Source: Schistocephalus solidus
Lineage: Eukaryota; Platyhelminthes; Cestoda; Diphyllobothriidea; Diphyllobothriidae
Length of the DNA stretch: 64,000 nucleotides
Direction: 5' to 3'
NCBI GenBank assembly: GCA_017591395.1
Contig: WEDG01004288.1
Span: 1 to 64,000 of the forward strand
Each line of letters opens with the position of its first letter. Within the stretch, counting starts at the first letter, position 1. Below the pieces are notes generated by a model, which had not been told where the DNA came from, made no database searches, and worked only from the letters and a program-made list of their open reading frames with translations. This document shows, one piece after another, positions 9,521 through 20,559 of this stretch. The position numbers were made by a program, and so were the translations under genes.

Positions 9521-10262
9521 TCAAATTCCCGATGGTCCTATCTCCGAGTCATGGGGAAAGCTACTGGGAAAAGATGAGGAAAATAAAAGGTTAATAGAAT
9601 CAGTGTTAAGATAAATCTGCAGTCTTCTCTTGAATGCAGATAGAATAGTTAACGGCATTATTTCAATTGGCAAGTTATTCCAAAGAAAACTATACCTAGA
9701 AGCAAAGAAGAGAGAGCGTTTGCACGTGGAGGATGCAGGGGGAGGTATAATTAGTGCAGAATTTCTTAGGTTATAAGGAAGACTAACGGGGGTAATGACA
9801 GAAAGCTTTGGGAGAGTTGAACTATTATTAAGACGAAAAATGAGACAAAAGCCTGCTTCAAGTCTCCTGACACAAAGAAAATTTAGCTTCGTTAGCTGGA
9901 ATCTTGTTGAGTAGGAAGTAGTTGAAAGAGTCGGAAATAGGAGTTTTTTTGTGAAATGTCTTTGGACATTTTCAATTTTCGAACGGCTAGATTCTTTCAT
10001 CAAACCGAAGAAAGGACAGCAAAATTCAAGAATGGGAAGTACAAACATACGATAAAGTCTTAATTTAAATTTCAGGAAGGTAGAAATTATAAGAAATAAA
10101 GCCGCAAATCTGAGCAGCTTTGGCCGTAATTCTATCGGCATGAGGCGAAAGATCTAATTTATTGGTGTAGCTTAAGCCCAAGTCCTTGATGGAGGAACAT
10201 TCAATCATATGGCAACCTTCAAAGATAAGAGGTTGCGGCAGCCTTACAGGCCCAAAACTCAT
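9521..10262 (-). pseudogene. LB1 RT C-terminal region
   Basis: Two overlapping minus-strand frames: 10,262-10,065 (MSFGPVRLPQPLIF, CSSIKDLGLSYTNKLDLSPH, ADRITAKAAQICGFIS) and 10,141-9,521 (MFVLPILEFCCPFFGLMKES, RSKIENVQRHFTKKLLFP, 'RRLEAGFCLIFRLNN', 'FLWNNLPIEIMPLTILSAF', 'KRRLQIYLNTDSI'). They are the post-catalytic RT domain of a Jockey/CR1-group LINE, distinct in sequence from the CR1 copies. A frameshift near 10,100 separates them. The ATG of the 206-codon frame is in a shifted frame and not real. Confidence 0.8.
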
Positions 10263-10282
10263 GTAGTGACACTTAGTAGGTG

Positions 10283-10928
10283 AGAAGAGACCGAGAAAAT
10301 AGACAGGGAGGTGGAGTGGCCGTTAACGTTAGGACAGGTATATCAACCATCCAACGAGCGCACGCCATCTTCCTTGAATATGAATTTCTCTAAATAAGGA
10401 TTAAAAAGGACAGTTCACAAAACCTACAATTATTAACGATCTATTGACCGCCTAATATTCCAAGTGCAGCTGATGAGTCAATCCTCCATTTGCTCAAGGA
10501 AGTTACAAGTCACCAGGAGGTGCTTATTGCTGGAGATTTCAATGCACCTTTAGATGACTGGGTAAATCTAACTGTTGATGGTGCGCCAACTTTCTTTGGC
10601 TACAAGCTAATGAATCTCACTCTTGACCAACCTCTGGCACAGAAGGTTAACATACCAACGAGATTTAGACAGAGCCAGAGAGCAAATTGCCTCGAACTAG
10701 TATTTACGAAGGACAGCCCTAACATTTATGAAGTCTATTCTATTGCACCAGTCGGTAAGAGTGACCATAGTACGCTGATTTGGGATTACTCCCTTTATTC
10801 TCAGCGCCATAAGAGAACGGAAGGCAAGCGAAATATATGGAAGGCCGATTTTAACGCGATGAAGAAAGAACTGATGTTCGTGCAATGGAACTGTTTGCTC
10901 AGAGGGAAACAAGAGGATGACTGGCAAT
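10283..10928 (+). pseudogene. CR1-A endonuclease, C-terminal piece
   Basis: Continues from 8,055: DRENRQGGGVAVNVRTGIS, then two stops, then an open frame from about 10,450 with EVLIAGDFNAPLDDW (metal-binding GDFN), QKVNIPTRF, 'LELVFTKD' and GKSDHSTLIWDY (the catalytic S/DH motif). These are the expected endonuclease motifs in order. A stop at 10,928 falls before the linker. Confidence 0.85.
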
Positions 10929-10951
10929 AGTTTAAAAAGGTTTCACTCGAT

Positions 10952-11140
10952 GTGATTGAACAATTTTGTCCAGTAAAGGTGCAAAAAACGACTAGTCGTC
11001 CTGCCTGGTTAACAAGAGAACTGAAGAGGCAGTTAAAGAAGAAGAATAAAAAATGGAAGGTGTTTAGAGAAACAGGGTCAGCAGAGCATCTCAAGGAATT
11101 TCTTCATCGCAGAAAGGCTGTAAAAAAGGAAGAGCTATGA
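10952..11140 (+). pseudogene. CR1-A endonuclease-RT linker
   Basis: Encodes a lysine-rich stretch with TTSRPAWLTRELKRQLKKKN, the conserved 'P-WL---L' linker of CR1-type ORF2 proteins. The same segment is readable on the minus strand in CR1-F (RPATLARELNIQLKIKWNTF near 20,730). Ends in a stop at 11,140. Confidence 0.7.
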
Positions 11141-11285
11141 ATCAAGAATTATTCAACAGGCTGAAAAGAAACCTAAAATTCTATTCCATTACATCAATAG
11201 TCGAATAAAAAACTAGGACTCAGTCGCAGTACTAATGGATGGCAATAGTGTTTAAATCGGTGAAAGGTGCGAGAAAGCCGAGCTC

Positions 11286-11546
11286 TTGGGTCGGTTCTTT
11301 GCCTCGGTTTTCACTAAAGAACCACAACATCAGCTTGACCACGACAACAGTGGTGATATAGACGCCGGTCCAGTGCTTGAATATATACTCTTCCCGGAAC
11401 CTCCCGTGGAACGAGAACTGCGAAATCTGAAAGAAGCGAATTCATCTGTTCCAGACGATTTACCGGCAAAGTTCTTGAGAGAAATGGCCGGCGAACTCTC
11501 CAAACCACTAGCGCATATATTCAATTTGTCTTTTGAATCTGGGTAA
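11286..11546 (+). pseudogene. CR1-A RT N-terminal region
   Basis: GRFFASVFTKEPQHQLDHDN, 'LRNLKEANSSVPDDLPAKFL' and 'LAHIFNLSFESG' correspond to the region before and around RT motif 0/1 (usually NK-S-GPD--P). The usual S-G-P-D is here SVPDD. The following 160 bases are frameshifted up to 11,709. Confidence 0.7.
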
Positions 11547-11709
11547 ACTGCCATCCCAATGGAAGGCAGCAAATATATACCCCATATACAAGAGTGGGGC
11601 TCGATCTAATGTCAACAATTATTGGCCTGTCAGCCTTACCTCCATTTGCTGTAAAATAATGTAATCGATAAGTAAGAAGGCGACAATCAAGTTCCTTGAG
11701 GAAAACCGA

Positions 11710-12486
11710 TTGCTCTCAGAGCTCCCGCATGGCTTCAGACAGAATCACTCTTGTCTTTCCAGTTTATTGCTCTCGACAAAGCAGTGGACCCGCGCACGGG
11801 ATGAAGTTGGTAGAGTTGACGTCATCTACACTGATGTCACGAAGGCGTTTGATAGTGTCCCACACAAACGCCTAATCTTTAAATTATCTGAAATTGGAAT
11901 AAGGGGAATGCTGCTGACATGGATTGCAGATTTTCTTAAAGCAAGAGTTCAAACTTTGTGCATCGATTCCTCTAAGTCAAAACCTACTCCGGTTCTAAGT
12001 GGTGTCCCCCAAGGCTCAGTCTTAGGACCATTACTCTTCTTAGTTTATATCAACGACTGCGTTGAAGAGCTGGGTTGCAGCGCCATCATGTTTGCAGACG
12101 ATGTTAAATTCTGGAGGGTCATCAGATCTGATGCCGATAGGCACGCATTTCAAGAGAGTATTTACCATCTTAGCAGCTGGTCTGCTCGTTGGCTCTTAAA
12201 TTTTAACTTAGGAAAGTTTGTGGTCCTAAGACTTTTTACAAGAACGACCAGTAAGGAGGAGGATTCCTACCAATACATTCTCAATGGGCAGCCCCTTTCG
12301 ATTGTTAAGGAACAGAAGGACCTCGGTGTTCTAATAAACTCCTCACTCAAATCATCTTCACAGTGTGTAATGGTAGCTAAACGCACAACACAAGTTTTAT
12401 TTGCGCTCAGACGTGGATTTGTGCAGACTGATAAGGAACTATTCCGAAAAACCTACGGAGCATTTGTTCGATCTCACTTGGAATAT
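11710..12486 (+). pseudogene. CR1-A RT catalytic core, cut by LD1
   Basis: An uninterrupted frame beginning at TTG 11,710. ELPHGFRQNHSC, VIYTDVTKAFDSVPHKRLI (motif A Asp), SGVPQGSVLGPLLFLVYIND (motif B), AIMFADDVKFW (motif C, both Asp), QKDLGVLIN and FVRSHLEY follow in order. At 12,486 the codon TAT of HLEY is followed directly by family-D sequence, and the RT resumes at 17,267 with VIQAWRPWF. All catalytic residues are intact, although the element is broken elsewhere. Confidence 0.9.
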
Positions 12487-12924
12487 AATAATAATAATAA
12501 ATTGTTTGTTAAAAGCCCTGAGAGCCTCGTCATTTCAAACTTAGTATCACTTCTAAATAAATACAAAGTGGATAATTGCTGCACTATGTGAGCATCCATA
12601 TGAACAGCATAAATGAGTAGTATGATAGGCATAGCCAATTCAGAACGATTTGCCATTTTTAAAACAATAGTCAACAATCTTTGACATATACGGTGAACTA
12701 GAAAAGAAGCAGTAAAAAAATCCCATGGTTAAATCGAAGACGGAGTTCGGAGAGCCGCCAATTTAAAAAAAATTAGGAGAAAAAACTGTTTCACTTAAAA
12801 TTAATAGCTAGATGCAATGGGATAGTATTGTGATGTTGCTGACAACGTATGAGGGTTCGCAACGCTCCTTGTCGTGTGAGAGATAATATAGCAGTCAGAG
12901 CTACTGTTTGTGACCACCAGTGGA

Positions 12925-13386
12925 GGTGAGAGAGGAGGAACTCATCGTGGATACCAGGGTCAAAACAAAGAGGGGACAGTAGAGGTCATGAGATCATAAT
13001 CGAGATGCGACCTTGCTGACTGTATAGTCCATCAATCAAAGAGACAAAACCATCAGAACCCGCCTTGATCATCAAATGAACCTGGAGACCATCGTCGGGG
13101 TCGCAAAATTTCGAAGGAAAGTATCAAGATTGTCAAGAGTTGGCGATGCAAAGGAGATGAAAGAGGAGGAACTCATCATGGACAACAGGTTCGAAACAAA
13201 TGGGGAACAGTAGAGGTCATGAGATTATCATCGAGATGCGACCTTGCTGACAGTATAGTCCACCACCAAAGACGTGAAACCATCAGAACCCGCCTCGATC
13301 ATCAACTGAACCTGGAGACCATCGTCAGGGTTGCAAAATCGGAGGAAAGTATCAAGGTTGTCAACAGTTGATGATACTAGTTTAAA
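12925..13386. repeat. 231-bp tandem duplication in the LD1 3' region
   Basis: Unit 1 (12,925-13,155) and unit 2 (13,156-13,386) both contain 'agaggaggaactcatc', 'gagatgcgaccttgctga', 'catcagaacccgcct' and 'aacctggagaccatcgtc' at a spacing of 231. LD2 has only one unit (29,923-30,150). The duplication is therefore specific to this copy. Confidence 0.85.
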
Positions 13387-13673
13387 AGGAGGAAACGAAA
13401 ATGTGAATGCAAAGATTGAGTCTGCGGAGGATGATGGAAATATTTTTAGACCAATATAATATCAAGGGAGCTGCCTTGAATAACAGGAGGACCCTTTTCA
13501 AAATTCAAAATTTGCGAGTTTGGGAAGGAAACAGACAATAAGAATTTTATATCTTCTGAAGTTAAATGTTTGCGTAATTTGGTTTTGAAAATAGCTAATG
13601 TAGATGACAACCTAATTTTCAGTGGAAGATTATTTCAGATAAAAGCATATTTGGAGACAAAATACTGAGAATG

Positions 13674-14672
13674 TTAAGTTGTGGAGCTAAGGAGGGGTGA
13701 AATGATCATGGAGGAATGACGAGTGGCATAGGGTAAATCTACCGGAGTGTGAGCGTAAATTCGTTGGATATTTTGGCTAGAGTTAACGCGAAACAGGAAG
13801 CAGAGACCGGCTTCGAGTCTTCTAATCCACAGAAATTTAATGTTTGCATCTATCCGTATAAGATATACTGGATTCAGGAAGAGAAAATAGTCTTCGAGTG
13901 AAAACCCATTGAACGTTTTCAATCTTACTGCGGTCAGAGGCGTTCATCAGCCCAAAGGGGGACAGCAGTATTCTAGGATAGGAAGAACAAACATGCGGTT
14001 AAGGTTTAACTTTATTTCCGAAATGACGAAATTATGTGATATTAAACCACATATCTGTGCAGCCTTTGCAGAAATTTGATCTGCATGAGGCGATAACCCT
14101 TGCTTATTCGTGTAACTTAGACCTAAGTCTTTTATGGTTGATCGTTCTAAAAGTGTACTATGTTGAAATACTAGGGGTCCAGGAAGCTTGGCGGGGCCAA
14201 AACACATGAAACTACTCTTGGGTGGAGAAAATTCCATCTGCCAACTAGAGCTCCAGCGTGAGAGCATAAGTAGATCAGTGTTGATTTTATCAACGCAACC
14301 ATTGGCAGTGTCCTTTAGAAAATGAATCGTCAGTGTAAACGAATTTTTTTGAATTTGTGAGTAAAGTTAAAATTTCGTTTATGTACAGAATGAAGAGAAG
14401 GGACCTAGAACCATGCCTTGAAAAACGTCACTCCTGATCGGTTGAGGCGTCAAATAGTTATTACCTACTATGACCTTCTGACTGCGGTTAGACAAGTAGG
14501 AACCAAGGAAGTCAAGAAGAGGAGACCGGATGCCAAGGGCTTTTAGTTTCACCAGAAGACGTATGTGCGGTAACTTTTCAAAGGCTTTGCTCTGGTCAAA
14601 GAAAATCACAACCACTGACTGCTGCTCCTTACGAAGGGCAGTGACGAGGTAAGGAAAAGCAAAGTGGCACAC
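13674..14672 (-). pseudogene. LD1 reverse transcriptase (decayed)
   Basis: Minus-strand frames from 14,672: VVVIFFDQSKAFEKLPHIRL (motif A), 'YLSNRSQKVIVGNNYLT', FQGMVLGP (motif B); then FVYTDDSF near 14,350 (motif C, YTDD), 'WQMEFSPPKSSFMCFGP', STIKDLGLSYTN, 'MFVLPILEYCCPPLG' and 'RRLEAGLCFLFRVNS'. Several frameshifts separate the blocks. Confidence 0.75.
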
Positions 14673-14999
14673 TTCTCATGATCTCCCAGGTAGAAAACCA
14701 TATTGCGAGTCGCTTAAGTGCTTATTTTCTAGGCAAACGTCGAGAATTTGATTAAAAATAATTTTTTCAAGAAGTTTTGCTAGAGCCGGATTTTGTGAAC
14801 GCCTCGATAATTATTAACGTCCGAACGAGATCCCGACATGAAGATAGGAAGAACAATAGATGTCTTCTATGAGTCAGGAAAGAATCCGTTTATAAGATTT
14901 ACTGAGAATATATGGCTTAGCAATCGGGGGAAGCTCGGTACTCTTAATAAATGAGTTTGGAATACCATTCAGTCCTCGAAGAGTGCGAGTCTTAAGACG

Positions 15000-16200
15000 A
15001 ATTATTTGCTAACGAATGAGTTCTAAGGAGAAATCAATGGTGCTGATAACATTCAATGAGGATGCCTGAAACGTCGGAACCGGTTCAGATTCCATCGTAA
15101 GATGATTTGCAAAGAACTATTCTGCCTTGTCACAGTCTTCGAGAGCGAATTTCTTGTCTTCGTTTAGTAATGGAGGAATTTCATAACCTCGTGTAGAGGA
15201 GGATTGATGGCGGAACAGTTGAGCAGCAGATTTTGCAGAGTTTGGCTCACTGAGTGCACAAGATGTCCTCTGTCTGTCACGTGCAGGACGAATCTTAGAG
15301 GCTAATTCAAAAATCTCTGCGATACTTTAGATGTACAGATAACGAACGAGTAGGGCTTGACAATTTTTGGTTGGCACAATTTCCAGGATGTTATTTGAAA
15401 ATACTGACCTGAAGTCACAAAGACTTGCTGTATCGTTCATGAAGGAGAGGTGCTGCCAGTCCAATGAGTCCAAAAAGTTATTAATTAAGTTCATACCTGC
15501 GAGGTCAAAATTATGAAAGGTACGAATGGCCCTAGCCTTTTTCGACGAATCAATCGGAAAGCAACAGTGAATTAATGTATGGTCACTTTGGAAGAGTCCC
15601 TGCTTAAAATCAACGAAGAGGGGAGCAATGTCGTTTGTGAAAATCAGGTCTAAAATATGCTTGTCTCTCGTTGAGGAACGGAAAAGCTGGGACCATATTG
15701 GAAAAATTAATGGTATCGAGGAAAGGCTGAAATTTGAGTGGACAAAAGTTTAAATCCAGTCAATTTCAGGAAAATTAAAATCCCCAGCAATTATTTTACT
15801 GTTAAAATTGGACTTCGAAACCAATTTAAAAATTTCACAAAGTTTTGCATCATCATCAGATGATGAATTAGGTGGGTTGTAAACACATCCGAGAATCGCC
15901 TTTTTGCCGGGGTGACAGGATAATGTATGCAATGCAGTAATTACCAGAGAATGGCGTAAAATCTAGATCAAACGGGAAGTGCTTAAATGAAGCTTTGATA
16001 TAGAGAAGACATCACCACCACGCTTGCTAATGCGGTTTTGACGGTATAGATCATACTGGTCTATGACAAACAAAGAGTTGGAAATAAAGGGATGGGTCCA
16101 AGATTCAGTTACACATAAAACATCGAGCATTAACTCGAAAGCAATGGCTCTAAGTTGGGCCATCTTATTTATAACAGATCTAGCATTAAGTAATATGACA
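15000..16200 (-). pseudogene. LD1 endonuclease and linker (decayed)
   Basis: 16,163-15,963: MAQLRAIAFELMLDVLCVTESWTH with the catalytic TESW, then YDLYRQNRISKRGGDVF. 15,932-15,750: GCVYNPPNSS and SKIIAGDFNFPEIDWI (metal-binding GDFN). 15,600-15,660: the 'QSDHTLIH'-type SDH motif in a broken frame. The linker to the RT (15,000-15,400) matches LD2. Confidence 0.75.
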
Positions 16201-17266
16201 TCTAGCGTAGTTCGTGTATTTAAACTAGGGTTATCGGTATTTATAAAAAGGAAAACTTGGTGGTGGGGAAGTAAACTGTAAAAATGAAGGTGCGGGCAGA
16301 AAGTAAAATGGCTACTGTCTTCAATATGCTAAGCTGTTACTGCTAACTAAATTAGGATTATTGTAGAGAAACAAATTTGGGTGGTATTCATTGAGAGGAA
16401 GGCTATTTCTGCGTAAGCGAAAATAGGAGGCCTTAAAATAGGATTTTGAGGAATATTAAAATAATATGGGGAGAATAAGATTTGAAAATGGAACAAATTG
16501 TTTTGGCAAACTGTTACCGTAAGGGGTAGGGTTAATAAATTCGGGAGCCTGAGAAGGTGATTGGTTGGGATAATTGCTAAGGACATTTTGGGTATGTATG
16601 GTAGATGCTGGAGGGTAAGGAGGTTGCCCAACTTTAATGAAGTTTTTCTTTTTTGAACTTCAATACGAGCATACTTAGACTTGCCCAGGTTATTGATAAG
16701 TTAAGAAGATTGAACAGCTTAGACCGGAGTGCATAGCGTGGAATGGTAACATAAAATCATTACAATTGGTTAAAGCATAGAGATCAAGCTGCTTAGCTTT
16801 AACCACTGGTTGCATATGCATATGACTGCTGTGACTGCTAGATGCAACCAAGCAACGCTTTGGTGCAATGGCTGAGAGCTTGCAAAGAGCTGAGATTTTC
16901 GTTCTAATTTTTGCTAGCAGGAGGTTTTTATTTGGTCAAACTTAGGAAAAATCAGGCAAATAATATTCTGCGACAAATGTTTTTTTCCAAAATTTTAACT
17001 AAGAAACTTTATACGTGTTTGAGAAACTTCTTAGTATACCAGCTCCACCTGACTAATAACGAGGCTATATGGGGTGAAAATGTTGACACTAAATGTTTAC
17101 GCCTGTAAGAGTGGACGAGTACACAGGTATAATAAGTTGATAAAGTGTTAAAAATGCAAAGTTTTTATCTAAAAATCAGGTAGTAATTTAAGCTTTGGAT
17201 AAGGAAATCCTGAAAAAAATAAGAACTTTCACTTAGGTTTCACAAACGAGCTGCGCGCCTTGACCT

Positions 17267-17690
17267 TGTCATCCAGGCCTGGCGTCCGTGGTTTAAGAAG
17301 GATTATCTACTGCTCGAACGAGTACAGGAGAGGGCTACGAAGATGGTCAAGAATCTTAGTCATCTGCCTTACGAAACCAGACTAGTTGAACTTAATTTGT
17401 TTCCTCTAAATTACAGGCAACTACGCGGTGACCTCATCCAAACCTACCGGATTATCGAAGGCCGCGAGGGTGCCCAGAATTTGCTGACTTATTCGAATTG
17501 GTTGAGACGGAACATCTGTGGGGTCATCCCTTTAAACTGCAGAGGAAGTCAGTCCACACGGACGTCCGTCGGAACGCCTTTTCACAGAGGATCGTTGTTA
17601 CATGGAACTGACTCCCTGATGAGGCAGACCTTTCAGAAACTGTTGACACATTTAAATGCGAGCTGGATACTCATTTGCTGAGAAACTATT
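17267..17690 (+). pseudogene. CR1-A RT C-terminal end
   Basis: Resumes in frame after LD1: [20 protein letters not shown], '[19 protein letters not shown]', [17 protein letters not shown]. After REG a frameshift leads to LRGHP-type sequence in the next frame. With 12,486 it forms one uninterrupted protein junction, which proves both halves belong to the same element. Confidence 0.85.
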
Positions 17691-17817
17691 GTACATATAA
17701 TGAAGCTTGTGTCAGTAGTGGCAGCTTATGCCTGGCCCACGCATATCGATGAACTTACGTTCTCATTTGTCAGAGTTATTTCTGTAAACGTTTATTCTTA
17801 TATCATTTTTGAATGTC

Positions 17818-17868
17818 AATAGGGAGCTCAAGGGCAAAAGCCCGATTCCCTCAATAAAGTGATTTAAA
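17818..17868 (+). repeat. CR1-A 3' stem-loop and tail
   Basis: AGGGA (17,821-17,825) pairs with TCCCT (17,847-17,851); GGGC (17,832-17,835) pairs with GCCC (17,840-17,843) around aaaa. The tail is 'caataaagtgatttaaagt'. Compared with CR1-J and CR1-C the inner stem has changed at both sides of a pair (A-T to G-C). Confidence 0.7.
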
Positions 17869-18415
17869 GTGACTTTGTTTTGCAATAAGTCTTTCGAAGA
17901 GTTTAGCAAGAGAAGCGTTTTGTGAACACCGCGATAGTTAGGAATGTCAGAGTGGCAACCAGATTTAAAAACTGGTATTATAGTAGAATTTTACCAATTA
18001 TCGGCGAATAAACCATTGTCGAGAAATACTAAGAATTATTTGCTTAGTAAAATTGGAAAATCTCTTAACTGTTTAATAAGTGAGTTTGGAATGTTATCAG
18101 TTCCAACAGAACGTGATTTTTTACGTGAGATTTTTTTTGAATACTTGGATGCGAAAAATTAATGGTTTTTTAGATGTGAATTTAAATTTAAAAGCAGAGG
18201 AATTGATGGATTGAGGCTGGTTTCAAGGGTAAAGTGGTTGGCAAAAATGGAATTAAATAATTTGGCTTTGCCAAAATTCTCTCTAAAGAAATTTTTGTTA
18301 CAGTCAAGTAAAGGCGGAGTTACATTCAGACACTTAGCTGATGATCAAATATTGAAGACTTTAGAAACAGTTTCGGATGAATTGGCATCACATAGTGCCC
18401 GGGACTCCCTATGAT
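17869..18415 (-). pseudogene. LB0 RT N-terminal side piece
   Basis: Matches LB2 at 23,805-24,355 ('gaagagtttagcaagag', 'gagtttggaatgttatcagttcc', 'gtagtgcccgggactccct'-like). It corresponds to the linker and the beginning of the RT. The plus-strand frames of 72 and 67 codons here are antisense and not genes. Similarity ends at about 18,415. Confidence 0.65.
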
Positions 18416-19385
18416 ACGTTCAGTGTGCAGGTTACTTCTAATATTAACCATTTGCCGATGCGGTTTGAATTTTACACTCGGTATATGTTACCGATGTTTT
18501 GAGCATTATTTCTTTGTCTGTATGGTTATAATGGCAGAATTGACAAACTATCGTGTCTAAAACCATACTTCTTATCTGACAACAACTGTTCTCAACAGCA
18601 AACGTTTCTAATTCTGTAAAATGCTAACTCTCGAACGTCCATAACAAACTTTTCTGAACCCTAAAAATTCTTACCCAACTACATTCATCCCCATTCTGTA
18701 TATTTGTTTAACTTCAAATTTTGTTATTTCTTAACTTTGGAAGGCAGCTTTTTTACTTTAAATGAACTCTTCATTTCGAACACCGCTTTTTTAGAATGCA
18801 ACCAAAACAAAGCTAAAGTGGTACCTGAAATGAAGGGTTTGTTTTAGGTTTTTTCCTTTGTTCTGAAGATTTGACGGCTCCCAAGAAACGCCCTAGCAAT
18901 AAACGTATTTAAGCTTTCAACTTCTTCCAAGAATAACAGGATAATCCGTAGGAAAGGTTAACGAAGCCTGAACAAATTTGCCCGTCATGTATGGCATAGC
19001 CAATTTATGTCAGTTTATAAAAGGAATAGGTCTTTTGTCCCTGAAATGCTTATTTACTTGCAGGAAAAAGCAATATAATTAATTTTTACAGCAATAAATC
19101 TTGGAAATGTAAATGTAAATTTTTGGGAACCTGCGAGCCAGGCGAATACTGTGGCCATTGACAAATCCTTATAATATCTAAGGAAGCTAATAAGTAAGTG
19201 AATATTTATATTTTATATTGTCTATTTTGAGGATTATGGGTGTGGCCTTGTAAATCCTTTTTAGGTACATTGAAAATTATATATTCAAGTATGTACGGAC
19301 AACATAAAATACAATTAAACGTTTTAAATCAAACGTGAAGTGGTACGATTCACATAAATTGAAATCTTGAAGTTAAGGTAATGGT
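18416..19385. other. Unassigned AT-rich sequence between LB0 and CR1-F
   Basis: No coding frame or recognisable repeat. Part of it ('tttagctttgttttgg' / 'ccaaaacaaagctaaag' around 18,800-18,850) is locally self-complementary. It may be flanking host DNA or degraded 3' sequence of CR1-F; the CR1 terminal stem-loop was not found. Confidence 0.4.
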
Positions 19386-20300
19386 TGGCTGAAGATAGTC
19401 CAGCAGATTGCGTCGTCAGTTATCAAAAATAAAGCAGTCTAAATGCCGTTTGAACGCGTCCACTGTATTCGATGTCATTATTTAGCTTGGAAGTGAGTTC
19501 CATGCTCGATACACTTGCTGACTGAAAGAAAACTTTCATTGATCTAGGAGCAGTAATTCGAGTTTGGCCTTAAACGGATGACCGCGCTTGTGAGTTATGT
19601 TTGTAACCCAAATAATTCTTCAGCATTCAGCGAACAGGCATGTCCATTTTTAATTTGGAATGTCCTTAGCAGGTCACATCTCATTTGTCTCTAGGAAAAA
19701 GGAAACTTGTTAAGCTTGATAAGTCTTTCTGGATATGACAGGGTCCTTAGACCTTTGACTAATTTGTTTGCCCATCTTTGCACCTGCTCAAGGGGATCAC
19801 TGCCTTTCTTCAGCCAGGGCATCCATGCTGGCATTCCGTATTCCACATGCGGTCTAACAAAAGTACTGAAGATCTGCTAAAACAGTTCGAGAGGAAAGAA
19901 AATGAAAGTGCGCCAGATCCAGTGCATGATGCTCGTCACCTTTTGGACGGCTCATTTAGAGTGTTCGGAGGGCATTCGGTTGGAAGCTATAAAAACACCT
20001 AGGTCTTTGTGCGTATCTCCTTCTTTTAGATGAATTCAGTTCAGGTAGTACTGTTGTTTGGGGAAACTTCTTCTCCCCGAGTTCAAGCGTAAGACTACAC
20101 ATTTGGTAATATTAAACTACAGATGCCACTCGCTGGAACAGAAAGCCAATTTGTCAAGCTTTTCTTGTAGTTTCGGCGCGTCGTCAAAAGAGCTGATGGT
20201 TTTCCAGATTTTTATGTCATCTGCAAACATAATGGCTTCACAGCGAAGATTATCAGTGCAGTCATTTATGTAAATGAGGAACAGACTGAACCCTGCGGAA
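19386..20300 (-). pseudogene. CR1-F RT C-terminal half
   Basis: Minus-strand reading with stops: CEAIMFADDIKIWK (motif C intact, near 20,230), 'HKDLGVFIASN', FVRPHVEYGMPAWMPWLKKG, 'LEQVQRWANKLVKGLRTLSY', 'RQMRCDLLRTFQI'. Plus-strand frames at 19,778-20,273 are antisense shadows. Confidence 0.75.
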
Positions 20301-20559
20301 CACCAATTTCTACTGTTAATTACTCGGAGTCAGTGGTGGTAACAAGTACTTTTTGCCATCTGCATGATTGGAAACTTTTGATAATTTAACGACATTATCT
20401 TGGGATAACTCATTGTCAAATTTTATTTAACAGTCGCCGATGAGGTACACTATAAAAGGTTCGAACAACTATCTCGCCATTTTCAACGACTTCTACACCA
20501 TTATGTTCCATTATTTATTAAGATCGAATATAAATATACTGCAATAAAATATTGCACTT

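Larger units (their letters stand above)
8056..10282 (-). mobile_element. LB1: family-B LINE inserted in the CR1-A endonuclease
   Basis: Minus-strand element, 5'-truncated inside the RT. It contains the RT C-terminus (9,521-10,262) and a long 3' tail reaching 8,060 ('gaatttatatttggttagcacc', the same end as LB2 at 21,115). CR1-C is inserted in the tail. No clear target duplication is seen at the CR1-A borders. Confidence 0.75.
12487..17266 (-). mobile_element. LD1: family-D LINE inserted in the CR1-A RT
   Basis: Nearly collinear with LD2 (29,490-36,840). 3' end at 12,487 with an (ATT)n tail; 5' end at 17,266 starting (minus strand) AAGGTCAAGGCGCG, exactly where LD2 also starts, so both keep the original 5' terminus. 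Insertion falls cleanly between two CR1-A codons with no visible target duplication. Compared with LD2 it lacks about 740 bp covering ORF1 and has a duplicated block in its 3' region. Confidence 0.8.
5857..17868 (+). mobile_element. CR1-A: long CR1-like LINE split by LB1 and LD1
   Basis: Once the two insertions are set aside the pieces form one ordinary LINE: 5' leader (5,857-6,512), ORF1 (6,513-7,625), endonuclease (7,891-8,055 and 10,283-10,928), linker (10,952-11,140), RT (11,286-12,486 and 17,267-17,690) and a 3' stem-loop ending near 17,868. It is flanked by GTGATTTGTTT (5,846-5,856) and GTGACTTTGTTTT (17,869-17,881), a likely target duplication of about 12 bp within LB0. About 5.0 kb of the 12 kb span is CR1-A itself. 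Confidence 0.75.
1938..18415 (-). mobile_element. LB0: family-B LINE, host of a nested insertion stack, in three pieces
   Basis: The minus-strand element survives as 1,938-2,897 (RT C-terminus and part of the 3' tail), 5,215-5,856 (RT core) and 17,869-18,415 (RT N-terminal side). The pieces join in the same order and register as in the second copy LB2 (21,114-25,245): 'gataaaatttattg' at 2,886 continues in LB2-like order at 'ttaagcccaagtcc' near 5,217, and the sequence ending GTGATTTGTTT at 5,856 resumes at GTGACTTTGTTTT at 17,869. The gaps are filled by LB-plus and CR1-A. The left end of the 3' tail and everything 5' of 18,415 are missing. Confidence 0.7.
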
